NCBI GenBank assembly: GCA_002363695.1
Contig: DEWO01000155.1
Location: 1,611 to 20,897, forward strand
Length of the DNA stretch: 19,287 nucleotides
Reading direction: 5' to 3'
Source: Prevotella sp. UBA3208
GTDB lineage: Bacteria > Bacteroidota > Bacteroidia > Bacteroidales > Bacteroidaceae
Under the pieces are notes generated by a model, which saw only the letters and a list, made by a program, of their open reading frames with translations, was not told the origin of the DNA and searched no databases. Below, in pieces: positions 1-7,248 of the stretch. How positions within the stretch are numbered: the first letter of the stretch is position 1; the number at the start of each line of letters is the position of its first letter. Both the position numbers and the translations under genes were made by a program.

Positions 1-1226
1 AACTCCTTGTCGAGGAAAGGCACGCGCCCCTCAACGCCCCAGGCCGACAGACTCTTGTTGGCACGCAGACAGTCGTAGAGGTGGAGCTTGGAGAGCTTGC
101 GAACGGTCTCTTCGTGGAAGTCCTTGGCAGACGGAGCCTTGTGGAAGTAGAGGTAGCCGCCGAATATTTCGTCGGCCCCCTCGCCCGAGAGCACCATCTT
201 GATGCCCATCGACTTGATGACGCGAGCCAGCAGGTACATGGGTGTTGAGGCACGGACAGTCGTGACGTCGTAGGTCTCGATATAGTAGATGACGTCACGT
301 ATGGCGTCAAGTCCTTCTTGGATGGTGTAGTTGATCTCATGGTGTACGGTGCCTATGTGGTCTGCCACCAGTCGTGCCTTGTCCAGGTCGGGAGCACCCT
401 TCAGTCCCACGGCGAAGGAGTGCAGACGGGGCCAGTAGGCTTTGCTCTTGCTGTCGTCCTCAATGCGGTGCTCGGAGAATATCTGGGCAATGGCAGAGAT
501 GACGGAGGAGTCGAGTCCGCCGGAGAGCAATACTCCGTAGGGCACATCAGACATCAGCTGACGCTTGACGGCATCCTCCAGCGCATCGTGTATGGCTTCG
601 ACGCTGGCAGGGTTGTCCTTCACCTTGTCATACTCCATCCAGTCACGTTGGTAGTAGCGCTGCATCGAGGCCTCGCCGCTCCAATAGTAGTGTCCGGGCA
701 GGAAGGGCTCATAGCGTTCGCACTGGCCTTCGAGTGCTTTCAGTTCTGATGCCACATAGACGGTGCCGTCGCTGTCGTAACCGATGTAGAGCGGTATGAC
801 GCCGATGGGGTCGCGGGCTATGAGGAACTCGTCGCGTTCTTCGTCGTAGAGCACAAAGGCGAAGATGCCGCTGAGCTCTTCGAGAAAGCCGATGCCCTTG
901 TCGCGATAGAGTGCCAGGATGACCTCGCAGTCACTGCCCGTCTGGAAGTCGTACTGTCCGGCATAGCGGCGACGGATTTCCTGGTGGTTATAGATTTCGC
1001 CATTGACGGCCAGCACCTGTTTCTTGTCGGGCGCATAGAGGGGCTGTCCGCCGCTCTCGGGGTCGACGATGCTCAGTCGCTCATGGGCGAGGATGGCACT
1101 CCCGCCGCAGTATATACCACTCCAGTCTGGACCGCGGTGGCGGATTTTCTGACTCATCTTCAAGGCCTTCTGACGCAGTTCTGCTGTCTGTTCCTTGACG
1201 TTTAGGATTGCTACTATTCCACACAT
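1..1226 (-). CDS. asnB: Asparagine synthase B, glutamine-hydrolysing (3'-truncated by window edge)
   Basis: Makes asparagine from aspartate, glutamine and ATP in the cytoplasm. The protein starts MCGIVAIL, with the N-terminal nucleophile Cys2 of class II glutamine amidotransferases exposed once Met1 is removed. Further glutaminase motifs follow (RHRGPD near residue 31, NGEIYNH near residue 75). The synthetase domain carries the ATP-pyrophosphatase loop SGGLDSS at about residues 235-241 and a later SGEGADEIFGGY motif. About 408 residues are visible; the E. coli family member has about 554, so the last quarter lies beyond base 1. The start at 1226 is fixed because Cys must follow Met. It begins 6 bp after the stop of the purF-like gene and is surely cotranscribed with it and pyrG. 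No promoter was seen in the gap. Confident assignment. Confidence 0.96.
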   Translation of the reverse strand, partial: MCGIVAILNVKEQTAELRQKALKMSQKIRHRGPDWSGIYCGGSAILAHERLSIVDPESGGQPLYAPDKKQVLAVNGEIYNHQEIRRRYAGQYDFQTGSDCEVILALYRDKGIGFLEELSGIFAFVLYDEERDEFLIARDPIGVIPLYIGYDSDGTVYVASELKALEGQCERYEPFLPGHYYWSGEASMQRYYQRDWMEYDKVKDNPASVEAIHDALEDAVKRQLMSDVPYGVLLSGGLDSSVISAIAQIFSEHRIEDDSKSKAYWPRLHSFAVGLKGAPDLDKARLVADHIGTVHHEINYTIQEGLDAIRDVIYYIETYDVTTVRASTPMYLLARVIKSMGIKMVLSGEGADEIFGGYLYFHKAPSAKDFHEETVRKLSKLHLYDCLRANKSLSAWGVEGRVPFLDKE

Positions 1227-1232
1227 AATATA

Positions 1233-2963
1233 TTACTTTTTTTGAGATTCCACATAGTTTACGAAAGCCTCGTTGCAGAGGCGTATTCCCCCAGGTGTAG
1301 GATAACGGCCGGTGAAGTACCAGTCGCCCGGGTGGTTGGGACATGCCTTGTGCAGCCCCTCAATACTCTGGAACACCAGTTCAACGGGTGCCTGCATGCC
1401 TTCGGGACGAAGCATCTCCACAATCTTGTGGTTGATTTCATCGATGGTGAAGGGCGCATAGACGGCCCGGACGTGATTGGCTTCCAGCGGCGCTGTCTTG
1501 CACTTCCGGTAGGTCTCGTCCGTCAGCTGCTGCATGCCCCGCTCCCTGATCAGCTCCATGGCTGCGCGGAAGGCACAGAGCTCTTCCAGCCGCGACATGT
1601 CGATGCCGTAGTAGTCGGGATAGCGTATCTGTGGCGACGAGCTGACCATGATGATCTTCTTCGGATGCAGGCGGTCCAGAATCTTGAAGATGCTTTCCTT
1701 CAGCGTCGTGCCCCGGACTATGCTGTCGTCGATGATGACCAGGTTGTCCTCGTAGGGGCGCAGCGAGCCGTAGGTGATGTCATATACGTGGGCTGCCAGG
1801 TCGTTGCGCTCAGCACCGTCAGAGATGAAGGTGCGCAGCTTGATGTCCTTCCAGACTACTTTCTCTATGCGCACGTCATGATTGAGCTTGCGGATGCCGT
1901 CGGTCATGCCGTAGAACGACACCTCGGCAGTGTTGGGGATATATGAGAATACTGTGTTGGTTACATCGTTGCTGATGGACTGCATGATGGCAGGAGTCAG
2001 TTGCTCGCCCAGCCGTTTGCGCTCCAGGTAGATGTCGCGGTCGGAGCCCCGGCTGAAGTAGATGCGCTCGAACGAGCAGGCACTCCGTTCCTGGGCGGGG
2101 ATGATCTGTTGCAGCCCGCTGTCGCCATTCCTTCTGACTATCAGCGCCTGTCCGGGCTCCAGTTCCCGGATGTCCCCTGCCTGCAGGTTGAAGCATGTCT
2201 GGATGACAGGACGCTCAGAGGCCAGCACCACCACCTCGTCGTCCTGGTACCAGAACGCTGGTCGGATGCCCCATGGGTCGCGGACGGCAAACATCTCGCC
2301 GGAGCCTGTCAGCCCGCACATGACGTAGCCTCCGTCAAAGTGGGTCATCGTGGTCTTCAGCACATTGGCCATCTCCACATGCTGGTCTATGTAGGCGGTG
2401 ATGTCCGTGCCTTCCAGCCCCTGTTTCCTGGCTTCGGAGTAGAGTCGCTCCACCTCGCGGTCCAGCCGGTGCCCCATCAGCTCCAGCGTGATGTAGGAGT
2501 CGCCGTAGATGCGTGGCGACTGCCCCTGTGAGGTCAGAAACTGGAAGACCTCCTCGATGTTGGTCATGTTGAAGTTGCCGCACAGGCAGAGGTTCTTCGC
2601 ACGCCAGTTGTTGCGGCGCAGGAAGGGGTGTACAAATGTTAGCCCGCTCTTGCCCGTGGTCGAGTAGCGCAGGTGCCCCATCAGCAGCTCGCCCTTCATC
2701 TCGTCCGTCACCCTTGAGAAGATTTCCGTGATGGCATTCTTTCCTTCCGCCTTCTCGCGGAACATATATTCCGTTCCGGGCTTGTTGTCCAGGCTCACCG
2801 AGGCGATGCCCGCACCCTCCTGACCGCGGTTGTGCTGTTTCTCCATCATCAGGTAGAGCTTGTCCAGCCCGTAGCGGCTGGTGCCGTATTTTTGCTCGTA
2901 GTAGCTCAGCGGCTTCAGCAGCCGTATCATCGCCACACCACACTCATGTTTCAGTTGCTCCAT
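1233..2963 (-). CDS. purF: PurF-like amidophosphoribosyltransferase (glutamine PRPP amidotransferase family, divergent)
   Basis: PurF enzymes transfer glutamine amide nitrogen to PRPP, the first step of purine synthesis. This 576-aa protein begins MEQLKHE then Cys8, so a 7-residue propeptide is probably removed to free the catalytic Cys. The class II glutaminase half shows NRGQEGAG and GHLRYSTTG (about 96-104). The phosphoribosyltransferase half shows FERIYFSRG, ERKRLGEQL, the PRPP loop VIIDDSIVRGTT and SPQIRYPDYYGIDM. It is longer than the roughly 500 aa of E. coli PurF. In the usual NGN of the oxyanion hole, the first Asn is Cys128 (LCLCGNFN). Other Bacteroidales carry this version, in some cases beside a more typical PurF, so it could be a paralogue with a changed role (recollection, not checked). 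It lies 22 bp after pyrG and 6 bp before asnB. Family certain; exact function less so. Confidence 0.85.
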   Translation of the reverse strand: MEQLKHECGVAMIRLLKPLSYYEQKYGTSRYGLDKLYLMMEKQHNRGQEGAGIASVSLDNKPGTEYMFREKAEGKNAITEIFSRVTDEMKGELLMGHLRYSTTGKSGLTFVHPFLRRNNWRAKNLCLCGNFNMTNIEEVFQFLTSQGQSPRIYGDSYITLELMGHRLDREVERLYSEARKQGLEGTDITAYIDQHVEMANVLKTTMTHFDGGYVMCGLTGSGEMFAVRDPWGIRPAFWYQDDEVVVLASERPVIQTCFNLQAGDIRELEPGQALIVRRNGDSGLQQIIPAQERSACSFERIYFSRGSDRDIYLERKRLGEQLTPAIMQSISNDVTNTVFSYIPNTAEVSFYGMTDGIRKLNHDVRIEKVVWKDIKLRTFISDGAERNDLAAHVYDITYGSLRPYEDNLVIIDDSIVRGTTLKESIFKILDRLHPKKIIMVSSSPQIRYPDYYGIDMSRLEELCAFRAAMELIRERGMQQLTDETYRKCKTAPLEANHVRAVYAPFTIDEINHKIVEMLRPEGMQAPVELVFQSIEGLHKACPNHPGDWYFTGRYPTPGGIRLCNEAFVNYVESQKK

Positions 2964-2985
2964 ATCGTTCGTCGGGGGGATGGGT

Positions 2986-4581
2986 CTATTTTGTACATGC
3001 TTTCACAAAGTCCATAAACAGCGGATGGGGGTGCAACACCGTCGATGAGTATTCGGGGTGGAACTGGGTGCCGATGTACCAGCGTTTGCCGGGTATCTCG
3101 ACAATCTCCACCAGATGGGCTGCAGGGTTCTTACCCACACACTTCATGCCTGCCTCCTCGTATGCCTCTTGATACAGGTTGTTGAACTCGTAGCGGTGCC
3201 GGTGCCTCTCTTTGATCAGCGTCTCCTTGCCGTATGCCTCGCAGACCCGGCTGCCTTCCGTGAGCTCGCAGTCGTAGGCTCCCAGTCGCATCGTGCCGCC
3301 CATGTTCGTCACCGTTTTCTGTTCCTCCATCAGGTCGATGACGGGGTGCTTGGTGTCTGCCGACATCTCGCTGCTGTTGGCATCCTCGTAGCCCAGCACA
3401 TTCCGTGCAAACTCAATGACCATCATCTGCATGCCCAGGCAGATGCCGAAGGTCGGAAGGTCGTGCGTACGCCCATATTCGGCAGCAATGATCTTTCCCT
3501 CAATGCCCCGTTGCCCGAACCCCGGACAGATCAGCACTCCCGCCATGCCGTCCAGCAGTGCGGCGACGTTTTCTGCCGTCAGCTCCTCGCTGTTGATGAA
3601 ATGAATCTTTGCCTTCACGTCGTTGTAGATGCCAGCCAGGTTCAGGCTCTCGCGGATGCTCTTGTAGGCATCCTGCAGGTCGTACTTGCCCACCAGTGCA
3701 ATGTGCACCTCACGGGTTGCCTTGCGCTGCTTGTCCAGAAAGTCGTGCCAGGGCTTCATGGCAGGTGTCTCACCTACAGGTATGCCCGTCTTGCGCAGGA
3801 TGGCAGCATCCAGTCCCTGCTTCTGCATGCTCACCGGCACCTCGTAGATGCTCGCCATGTCCTCGCTCTGTACCACACACTCCAGGTCGACATTGCAGAA
3901 CGAGGCCACCTTCATGCGCAGGTGGTCGTCCAGGTGGCGCTCCGTGCGCAACACCAGGATGTCGGGCTGGATACCCATGCCCTGCAGTTCCTTGACCGAG
4001 TGCTGGGTGGGCTTGGTCTTCAGCTCGTCGGCAGCCTTCAGGTAGGGCACATACGTCAGGTGCACACATACGGCGTTGCGTCCCAGCTGCCAGCGCAACT
4101 GTCGGATGGCCTCCATGAACGGCGCACTCTCTATGTCGCCGATAGTGCCTCCCACCTCGGTGATGATGAAGTCGAAGCTCTCGTCCAGCCCCTCCCGCAG
4201 CATCCTCCGCTTGATCTCGTCCGTGATGTGGGGTACCACCTGGATGGTCTTGCCCAGATAGTCGCCATGACGCTCGCGGTCTATGACCGTTTGGTAGATG
4301 CGTCCTGTCGTGATACTGTTGTTGTGGGTGGTGCGGATGCCCGTAAACCGCTCGTAGTGCCCCAGGTCGAGGTCGGTCTCGAAGCCGTCCTCCGTCACGT
4401 AGCACTCGCCGTGCTCGTAGGGGTTCAGCGTACCTGGGTCGATGTTGATATAGGGGTCGAACTTCTGGATGGTGACTTTGTAGCCTCGTGCCTGCAGCAA
4501 CTTACCTATGCTGGCAGAAATGATGCCCTTTCCCAATGAGGAAACGACACCGCCTGTGACGAAAATATACTTGGTGTCCAT
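2986..4581 (-). CDS. pyrG: CTP synthase (UTP-ammonia ligase)
   Basis: Converts UTP to CTP using ATP and glutamine; cytoplasmic, last step of pyrimidine nucleotide synthesis. The 531-aa product starts MDTKYIFVTGGVVSSLGKG. The synthetase domain has the P-loop-like stretch at residues 10-20. The C-terminal class I glutaminase domain has FGICLGMQ with catalytic Cys381, and QFHPEY with His508 and Glu510. Length matches the family (about 530-550). An in-frame ATG lies 9 codons upstream (4608), but it sits inside the -7 promoter box, so 4581 is chosen. First gene of the pyrG - purF-like - asnB operon. No pyrimidine attenuator was identified. Firm assignment. Confidence 0.98.
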   Translation of the reverse strand: MDTKYIFVTGGVVSSLGKGIISASIGKLLQARGYKVTIQKFDPYINIDPGTLNPYEHGECYVTEDGFETDLDLGHYERFTGIRTTHNNSITTGRIYQTVIDRERHGDYLGKTIQVVPHITDEIKRRMLREGLDESFDFIITEVGGTIGDIESAPFMEAIRQLRWQLGRNAVCVHLTYVPYLKAADELKTKPTQHSVKELQGMGIQPDILVLRTERHLDDHLRMKVASFCNVDLECVVQSEDMASIYEVPVSMQKQGLDAAILRKTGIPVGETPAMKPWHDFLDKQRKATREVHIALVGKYDLQDAYKSIRESLNLAGIYNDVKAKIHFINSEELTAENVAALLDGMAGVLICPGFGQRGIEGKIIAAEYGRTHDLPTFGICLGMQMMVIEFARNVLGYEDANSSEMSADTKHPVIDLMEEQKTVTNMGGTMRLGAYDCELTEGSRVCEAYGKETLIKERHRHRYEFNNLYQEAYEEAGMKCVGKNPAAHLVEIVEIPGKRWYIGTQFHPEYSSTVLHPHPLFMDFVKACTK

Positions 4582-4605
4582 AAAACAAACCTTTTTTATG
4601 GACTG

Positions 4606-4635
4606 CAAAGTTAATCATTTCTCCATTACCTCCAA
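4606..4635 (-). promoter_or_regulatory. Bacteroidetes-type promoter of the pyrG-purF-asnB operon
   Basis: On the minus strand a TTG (4635-4633) is followed after exactly 19 bp by TAACTTTG (4613-4606), a perfect match to the Bacteroidetes -33/-7 consensus (TTG, about 19 bp, TAnnTTTG). Transcription would start around 4599, giving a leader of roughly 20 nt before the pyrG ATG. It also shows that the longer pyrG reading frame is not the translated one. Confidence 0.8.
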
Positions 4636-4859
4636 TTCATTGCCTTGTCTTTTGAATGTTAAAAACACCGTCAACTGACACTTTGTAAAGTTTCGGGGCC
4701 ACTTGTGGCCGATTATCTGTTCTTTTTGTCCCAAATACCTATTGTGTCGTTACAAACTGTCACTTCCTTTGCACCAGCGCAAACAACGAAACCGTCCCCG
4801 GTGTTTTCAGCAGAAAAAATGCCAATTTGCAACGTTTTGTAACATATTTCTGCCAAATC
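4614..4859. other. Intergenic spacer between divergent pyrG and antitoxin-like gene
   Basis: Apart from the two promoters at its ends, this AT-rich spacer holds no convincing gene. The open frame through it on the plus strand has low-complexity, cysteine- and phenylalanine-rich content and runs into the next gene out of frame. One short dyad, GGCCAC TT GTGGCC (4697-4710), and a CTTT/AAAG dyad just before it (4681-4690) are visible; neither can be assigned a role. Confidence 0.5.
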
Positions 4860-4892
4860 TTGCTATGAAGTCGATAAAATTCACTATATTTG
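4860..4892 (+). promoter_or_regulatory. Probable promoter of the antitoxin-like / zinc-ribbon pair
   Basis: TATATTTG (4885-4892) is a perfect Bacteroidetes -7 box, with TTG at 4860-4862 and a 22-bp spacer, at the long end of the accepted range. The ATG follows about 50 bp downstream after an AT-rich leader. Confidence 0.6.
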
Positions 4893-4941
4893 CACACAGA
4901 TTTCGTTTAAACTTAAGAATAAAGTATAACATTATAAAGAT

Positions 4942-5145
4942 ATGCCCCAACTGACAGTTTCCGTAGAAGATGTTTCTATGCTTGACCAGATACGTCAGGC
5001 CATCAGTATGCTGCGAGGCGTAAGCTCCGTATCATTGAAGCGACAGACGAAGACGGGCATGGACCGGGCCATTGACGACATCAAGAATGGCCGTGTCTAT
5101 GAAGCCGATAGTGTGGAAGACCTTATCAAGCAGTGCAAGGCATGA
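4942..5145 (+). CDS. Small antitoxin-like protein
   Basis: A 67-aa acidic protein. The C-terminal half (MDRAIDDIKNGRVYEADSVE, ending LIKQCKA) resembles the toxin-binding tail of small Bacteroidetes antitoxins of the RelB/Phd-like sort, where an 'a-eDi--Gr---a-s-ee' pattern is common. The N-terminal half (PQLTVSVEDVSMLDQIRQAI) could form a beta strand and helix. No toxin of RelE/ParE type follows. Instead the stop codon overlaps the ATG of a 30-aa zinc-ribbon ORF (ATGA), so the two are probably translationally coupled. It has its own promoter and is transcribed away from pyrG. The similarity is by eye only and the role is uncertain. Confidence 0.6.
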   Translation: MPQLTVSVEDVSMLDQIRQAISMLRGVSSVSLKRQTKTGMDRAIDDIKNGRVYEADSVEDLIKQCKA

Positions 5146-5234
5146 AATACAACCTTCGCTACACCTGCGGCCAGTGTGCCGCTCCGCTCCGCACGAAGGG
5201 CATCTGTCCCCACTGCGGCACCCGCAATGTCTGA
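5142..5234 (+). CDS. 30-aa zinc-ribbon microprotein overlapping the antitoxin-like gene
   Basis: The ATG overlaps the preceding stop as ATGA. The product starts MKYNLRYT and then has two CxxC knuckles, Cys9-GQ-Cys12 and Cys23-PH-Cys26, separated by ten residues, the layout of a minimal zinc ribbon. It ends after GTRNV at a TGA. It would normally be missed by length cut-offs. The start MKYNLRYT resembles the opening of RelE/YafQ-type toxins, so the ORF might be what remains after a toxin gene was replaced, but the intact cysteine pairs and tidy coupling argue for a real small protein. A terminator hairpin follows 20 bp later. Confidence 0.55.
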   Translation: MKYNLRYTCGQCAAPLRTKGICPHCGTRNV

Positions 5235-5240
5235 TAACGA

Positions 5241-5279
5241 CTAAAAAAATTAAGGAGTCAGAAAGCATTTTTCTGACTC
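5241..5279. terminator. Bidirectional-type intrinsic terminator hairpin
   Basis: A perfect 10-bp stem, GAGTCAGAAA (5255-5264) and TTTCTGACTC (5270-5279), with a 5-nt loop. Read on the minus strand it is followed by a T run (opposite 5243-5249), as expected for ending the PQQ-like gene transcript. Read on the plus strand it follows the zinc-ribbon ORF but lacks a good T tract. It lies between convergent genes and may serve both. Confidence 0.75.
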
Positions 5280-5390
5280 GTTAAGCATCCTATGATCTTC
5301 CAGTCTATGTCTTGAAGGACATCGATGATTCTGCTCCATGAACAACATGATTTCATCATAGTGCTTTTGCCAGCTTTCTTCCTGTTTCAT
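5250..5390 (-). pseudogene. Truncated helicase-associated (HA) domain remnant
   Basis: A 46-codon frame starting at 5390, 22 bp after the PQQ-like gene. It opens MKQEESWQKHYDEIMLF and continues NHRCPSRHRLEDHRMLN, which resembles the start of helicase-associated domain repeats of Bacteroidales (W, then an aromatic, then PS+HRLE-H-mLNW). The expected continuation after LN (W and a lysine-rich stretch) is missing. Instead the frame runs into the terminator hairpin and stops. I read it as a domain stub cut at its 3' side; a very short functional protein is possible. Family match is from memory. Confidence 0.45.
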
Positions 5391-5412
5391 TCCAACATGC
5401 TTTTAGTCTAAA

Positions 5413-6978
5413 CTAATCCAAAGGCAGATAATATAGCCGTTCATCATTGTTCAAGAACAGTTTGCCACCTGCTATTCCAACACCTCGAATGGGAATGGTC
5501 AGTTGTATCTCTGGAATACCTTGAAGAGATACCAGCCAAACATCCTGCCTGCGACTGGTGGGAGAATAGACACACATCCAATCGCCAACCATACAAAGAG
5601 GCCAGTAAAGTGAATAGGCAGGGAATGTCTCGGATATCCTGAGTTCCCTGTCAACCATGAATATGTCGCCGTTTTCTGTAATCACAGGAAAGTGTACGCC
5701 GTCCGTGGCAATGACGTCAAACATGCTCTTGAGATTATAATAGGCATACACAGGCTGAGTGATAATTGCCCTTAACTGACTATGTTCCTTCACATCCCAA
5801 GGTGAGACCGTCACTGTGGAATCGTCAAGTTCATGCTTGTAGGCAAGTCCGTCATCAAATAGCATGAAAGCGCCTTCAGGATTCAGCACCGCATCCTCCA
5901 CCATATCCTTCTTCAAGCTCAGCATGTTCATAAACTGACAGGCTCCAGTGCGCTTGTCAAAGGCTGCAATGAACGGGCGCCCCATCTTCGTGCGTTGCTG
6001 TCCGTTCTTCAGGCCGAATCCCAGATTGAACATATAGAGCGTGCTGTCATTGCAGACGAGTCGGGAAAAAGCCGAAGTCTTTGACGGGAACTCATAACTC
6101 CAGACCGTTTTCATCGTTTTATCAAGGCAGGCCACCTGTTCACGGTCGGCAAAGAAATAGAGCGAGTCATCCTGAACGACATTGGAATGCAACTGATTGA
6201 TGACATTCGGGCCTACGACTCCCACCGGATAAGCAGCATAGCCCGTTGCCATTGCACCAGCCACAGCCGCACCCGCCATGACCAATCCCTGCAGGAGAGC
6301 CCCCTTAACATCGCTTACACCCGTCTTGGCATCAAACGCACAGACTTCGCCTGTTTGGATATTCAGGCGATTCAAGTCGTCGGCAACAACAAGCCAGTGA
6401 ACAGAGTCCTCGCGGATGACATGGTTCCAGCCCCAGTTCTTGTCATGTGGCATGCTGGCAGTCCATAACAACTGCCCCGTTGTCATGTTATAGCCACTCA
6501 ACTTGCTTGATCTTGGTCCGGAATAACCCAGGACGATATTGGTAGAATCATCAAACTGAACTGGTGTAAACTTGCCTTGCCACCTGACACTACCCGTATT
6601 CGCATCAAGCATCGTGAACTTATTCCCCTTAGCTACACCTACTCCAGCCTTTGTACAATAGGCAGATGAATTCCTGTAATCAAACGGATAAGTCCACAAC
6701 AGCTTGGAATCCTTTATGCTATACGCACCTATCTCGCCTTTGAATTGCAGCCATTTCCCGCTTTTGGTCGTCTCGCGGAATTTCAGGAGCATATAGTCAA
6801 GTTCCGAATGGATGACCACACCTTCTATGCGCCGTCCGAAAGACTGGCTCTCAGCCACAACAGCCGTGCTGTCAATGGTCAGGCCGACTGTGACTTTGTT
6901 GGTATCGTCTGCCTTGGATGGCAAACACACCAATAGTAATAATACTATGAACTGAAAGTTCCTAATAAATGCCTTCAT
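5413..6978 (-). CDS. Secreted PQQ-type beta-propeller repeat protein
   Basis: 521 aa. An N-terminal signal peptide (K/R then FIVLLLLVCLPSKA, cleavage near residue 23) directs export. The rest shows the recurring blade pattern of PQQ-like (quinoprotein, BamB-like) propellers: AYSIKDSKLLWTYPF, LDANTGSVRWQGKF, YNMTTGQLLWTASM, LNIQTGEVCAFDAKTG, LDKTMKTVWSYEF, AFDKRTGACQF. No haem or PQQ ligand set can be claimed. Odd: residues about 227-258 form an Ala/Gly-rich hydrophobic stretch (LVMAGAAVAGAMATGYAAY) in the middle of the propeller, like a membrane or glycine-zipper insertion. Its sequence looks more AT-rich than the flanking metabolic genes. It has its own -7 box, and neighbours do not reveal its role. 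Function unknown; perhaps a periplasmic scaffold or sensor. Confidence 0.75.
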   Translation of the reverse strand: MKAFIRNFQFIVLLLLVCLPSKADDTNKVTVGLTIDSTAVVAESQSFGRRIEGVVIHSELDYMLLKFRETTKSGKWLQFKGEIGAYSIKDSKLLWTYPFDYRNSSAYCTKAGVGVAKGNKFTMLDANTGSVRWQGKFTPVQFDDSTNIVLGYSGPRSSKLSGYNMTTGQLLWTASMPHDKNWGWNHVIREDSVHWLVVADDLNRLNIQTGEVCAFDAKTGVSDVKGALLQGLVMAGAAVAGAMATGYAAYPVGVVGPNVINQLHSNVVQDDSLYFFADREQVACLDKTMKTVWSYEFPSKTSAFSRLVCNDSTLYMFNLGFGLKNGQQRTKMGRPFIAAFDKRTGACQFMNMLSLKKDMVEDAVLNPEGAFMLFDDGLAYKHELDDSTVTVSPWDVKEHSQLRAIITQPVYAYYNLKSMFDVIATDGVHFPVITENGDIFMVDRELRISETFPAYSLYWPLCMVGDWMCVYSPTSRRQDVWLVSLQGIPEIQLTIPIRGVGIAGGKLFLNNDERLYYLPLD

Positions 6979-7003
6979 TTATACTATGTAGTTATTTCGT
7001 GTG

Positions 7004-7011
7004 CAAAATTA
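7004..7011 (-). promoter_or_regulatory. -7 box ahead of the PQQ-like gene
   Basis: TAATTTTG on the minus strand (7011-7004) matches TAnnTTTG exactly and lies 25 bp before the ATG at 6978. A TTG upstream is only 12 bp away, too close for a normal -33 element, so the promoter may be weak or activator-dependent. Confidence 0.55.
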
Positions 7012-7105
7012 CTATCTTTTAATCAAATAGACTTATCCTTTTATGTTTTATTTGCCCAAAAAGTTAAAGTTGGCGAATAAAAACACTTAATTGAACGGTT
7101 TTTCG

Positions 7106-7113
7106 TATCTTTG
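7106..7113 (+). promoter_or_regulatory. -7 box of the decayed signal-peptide gene
   Basis: TATCTTTG is a perfect Bacteroidetes -7 element, 20 bp before an ATG that opens a good signal peptide. No TTG sits at the usual distance. Probably a relic of an intact transcription unit. Confidence 0.5.
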
Positions 7114-7133
7114 CCACAAATTGGAGATTGCGG

Positions 7134-7237
7134 ATGAAGAAGATGCTCATAGCATTGCTGGCCGCTGCATCCTTACAAGCGACGGCACACAAGACATGAG
7201 GGACTGGCACCTGTTTCACGGGAGGGTAGGAGCGTAG
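7134..7237 (+). pseudogene. 5' remnant of a secreted-protein gene (signal peptide then frameshift)
   Basis: The ATG at 7134 encodes a textbook signal peptide, MKKMLIALLAAASLQATA, but the frame stops after 21 codons (TGA 7197-7199). Dropping one CA from the CACA just before the stop restores a typical ATA-Q cleavage site and continues QDMRDWHLFHGRVGA before another stop (TAG 7235-7237). This is what dinucleotide slippage plus loss of the rest of the gene would leave. The DUF6266-like gene, on the other strand, ends 12 bp later. No full-length relative can be named. Confidence 0.45.
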
Positions 7238-7248
7238 ACGAATCTGGT

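Noticed and set aside
3058..4539. 493-aa open frame on the plus strand
   Set aside because: Exact antisense of pyrG; His/Leu/Val/Gln-rich shadow typical of GC-biased third positions, with no family motif.
4697..4710. GGCCAC-TT-GTGGCC dyad as operator of pyrG
   Set aside because: Short, far upstream of the promoter (about 60 bp from the -33 TTG) and single; no support for a role.
4703..4954. 83-aa plus-strand frame before the antitoxin-like gene
   Set aside because: Low-complexity product, crosses the promoter and overlaps the next gene out of frame; no motif or start signal.
5142..5234. RelE-type toxin gene
   Set aside because: Only the first eight residues resemble one; the rest is a zinc-ribbon pattern and stops at 30 aa.
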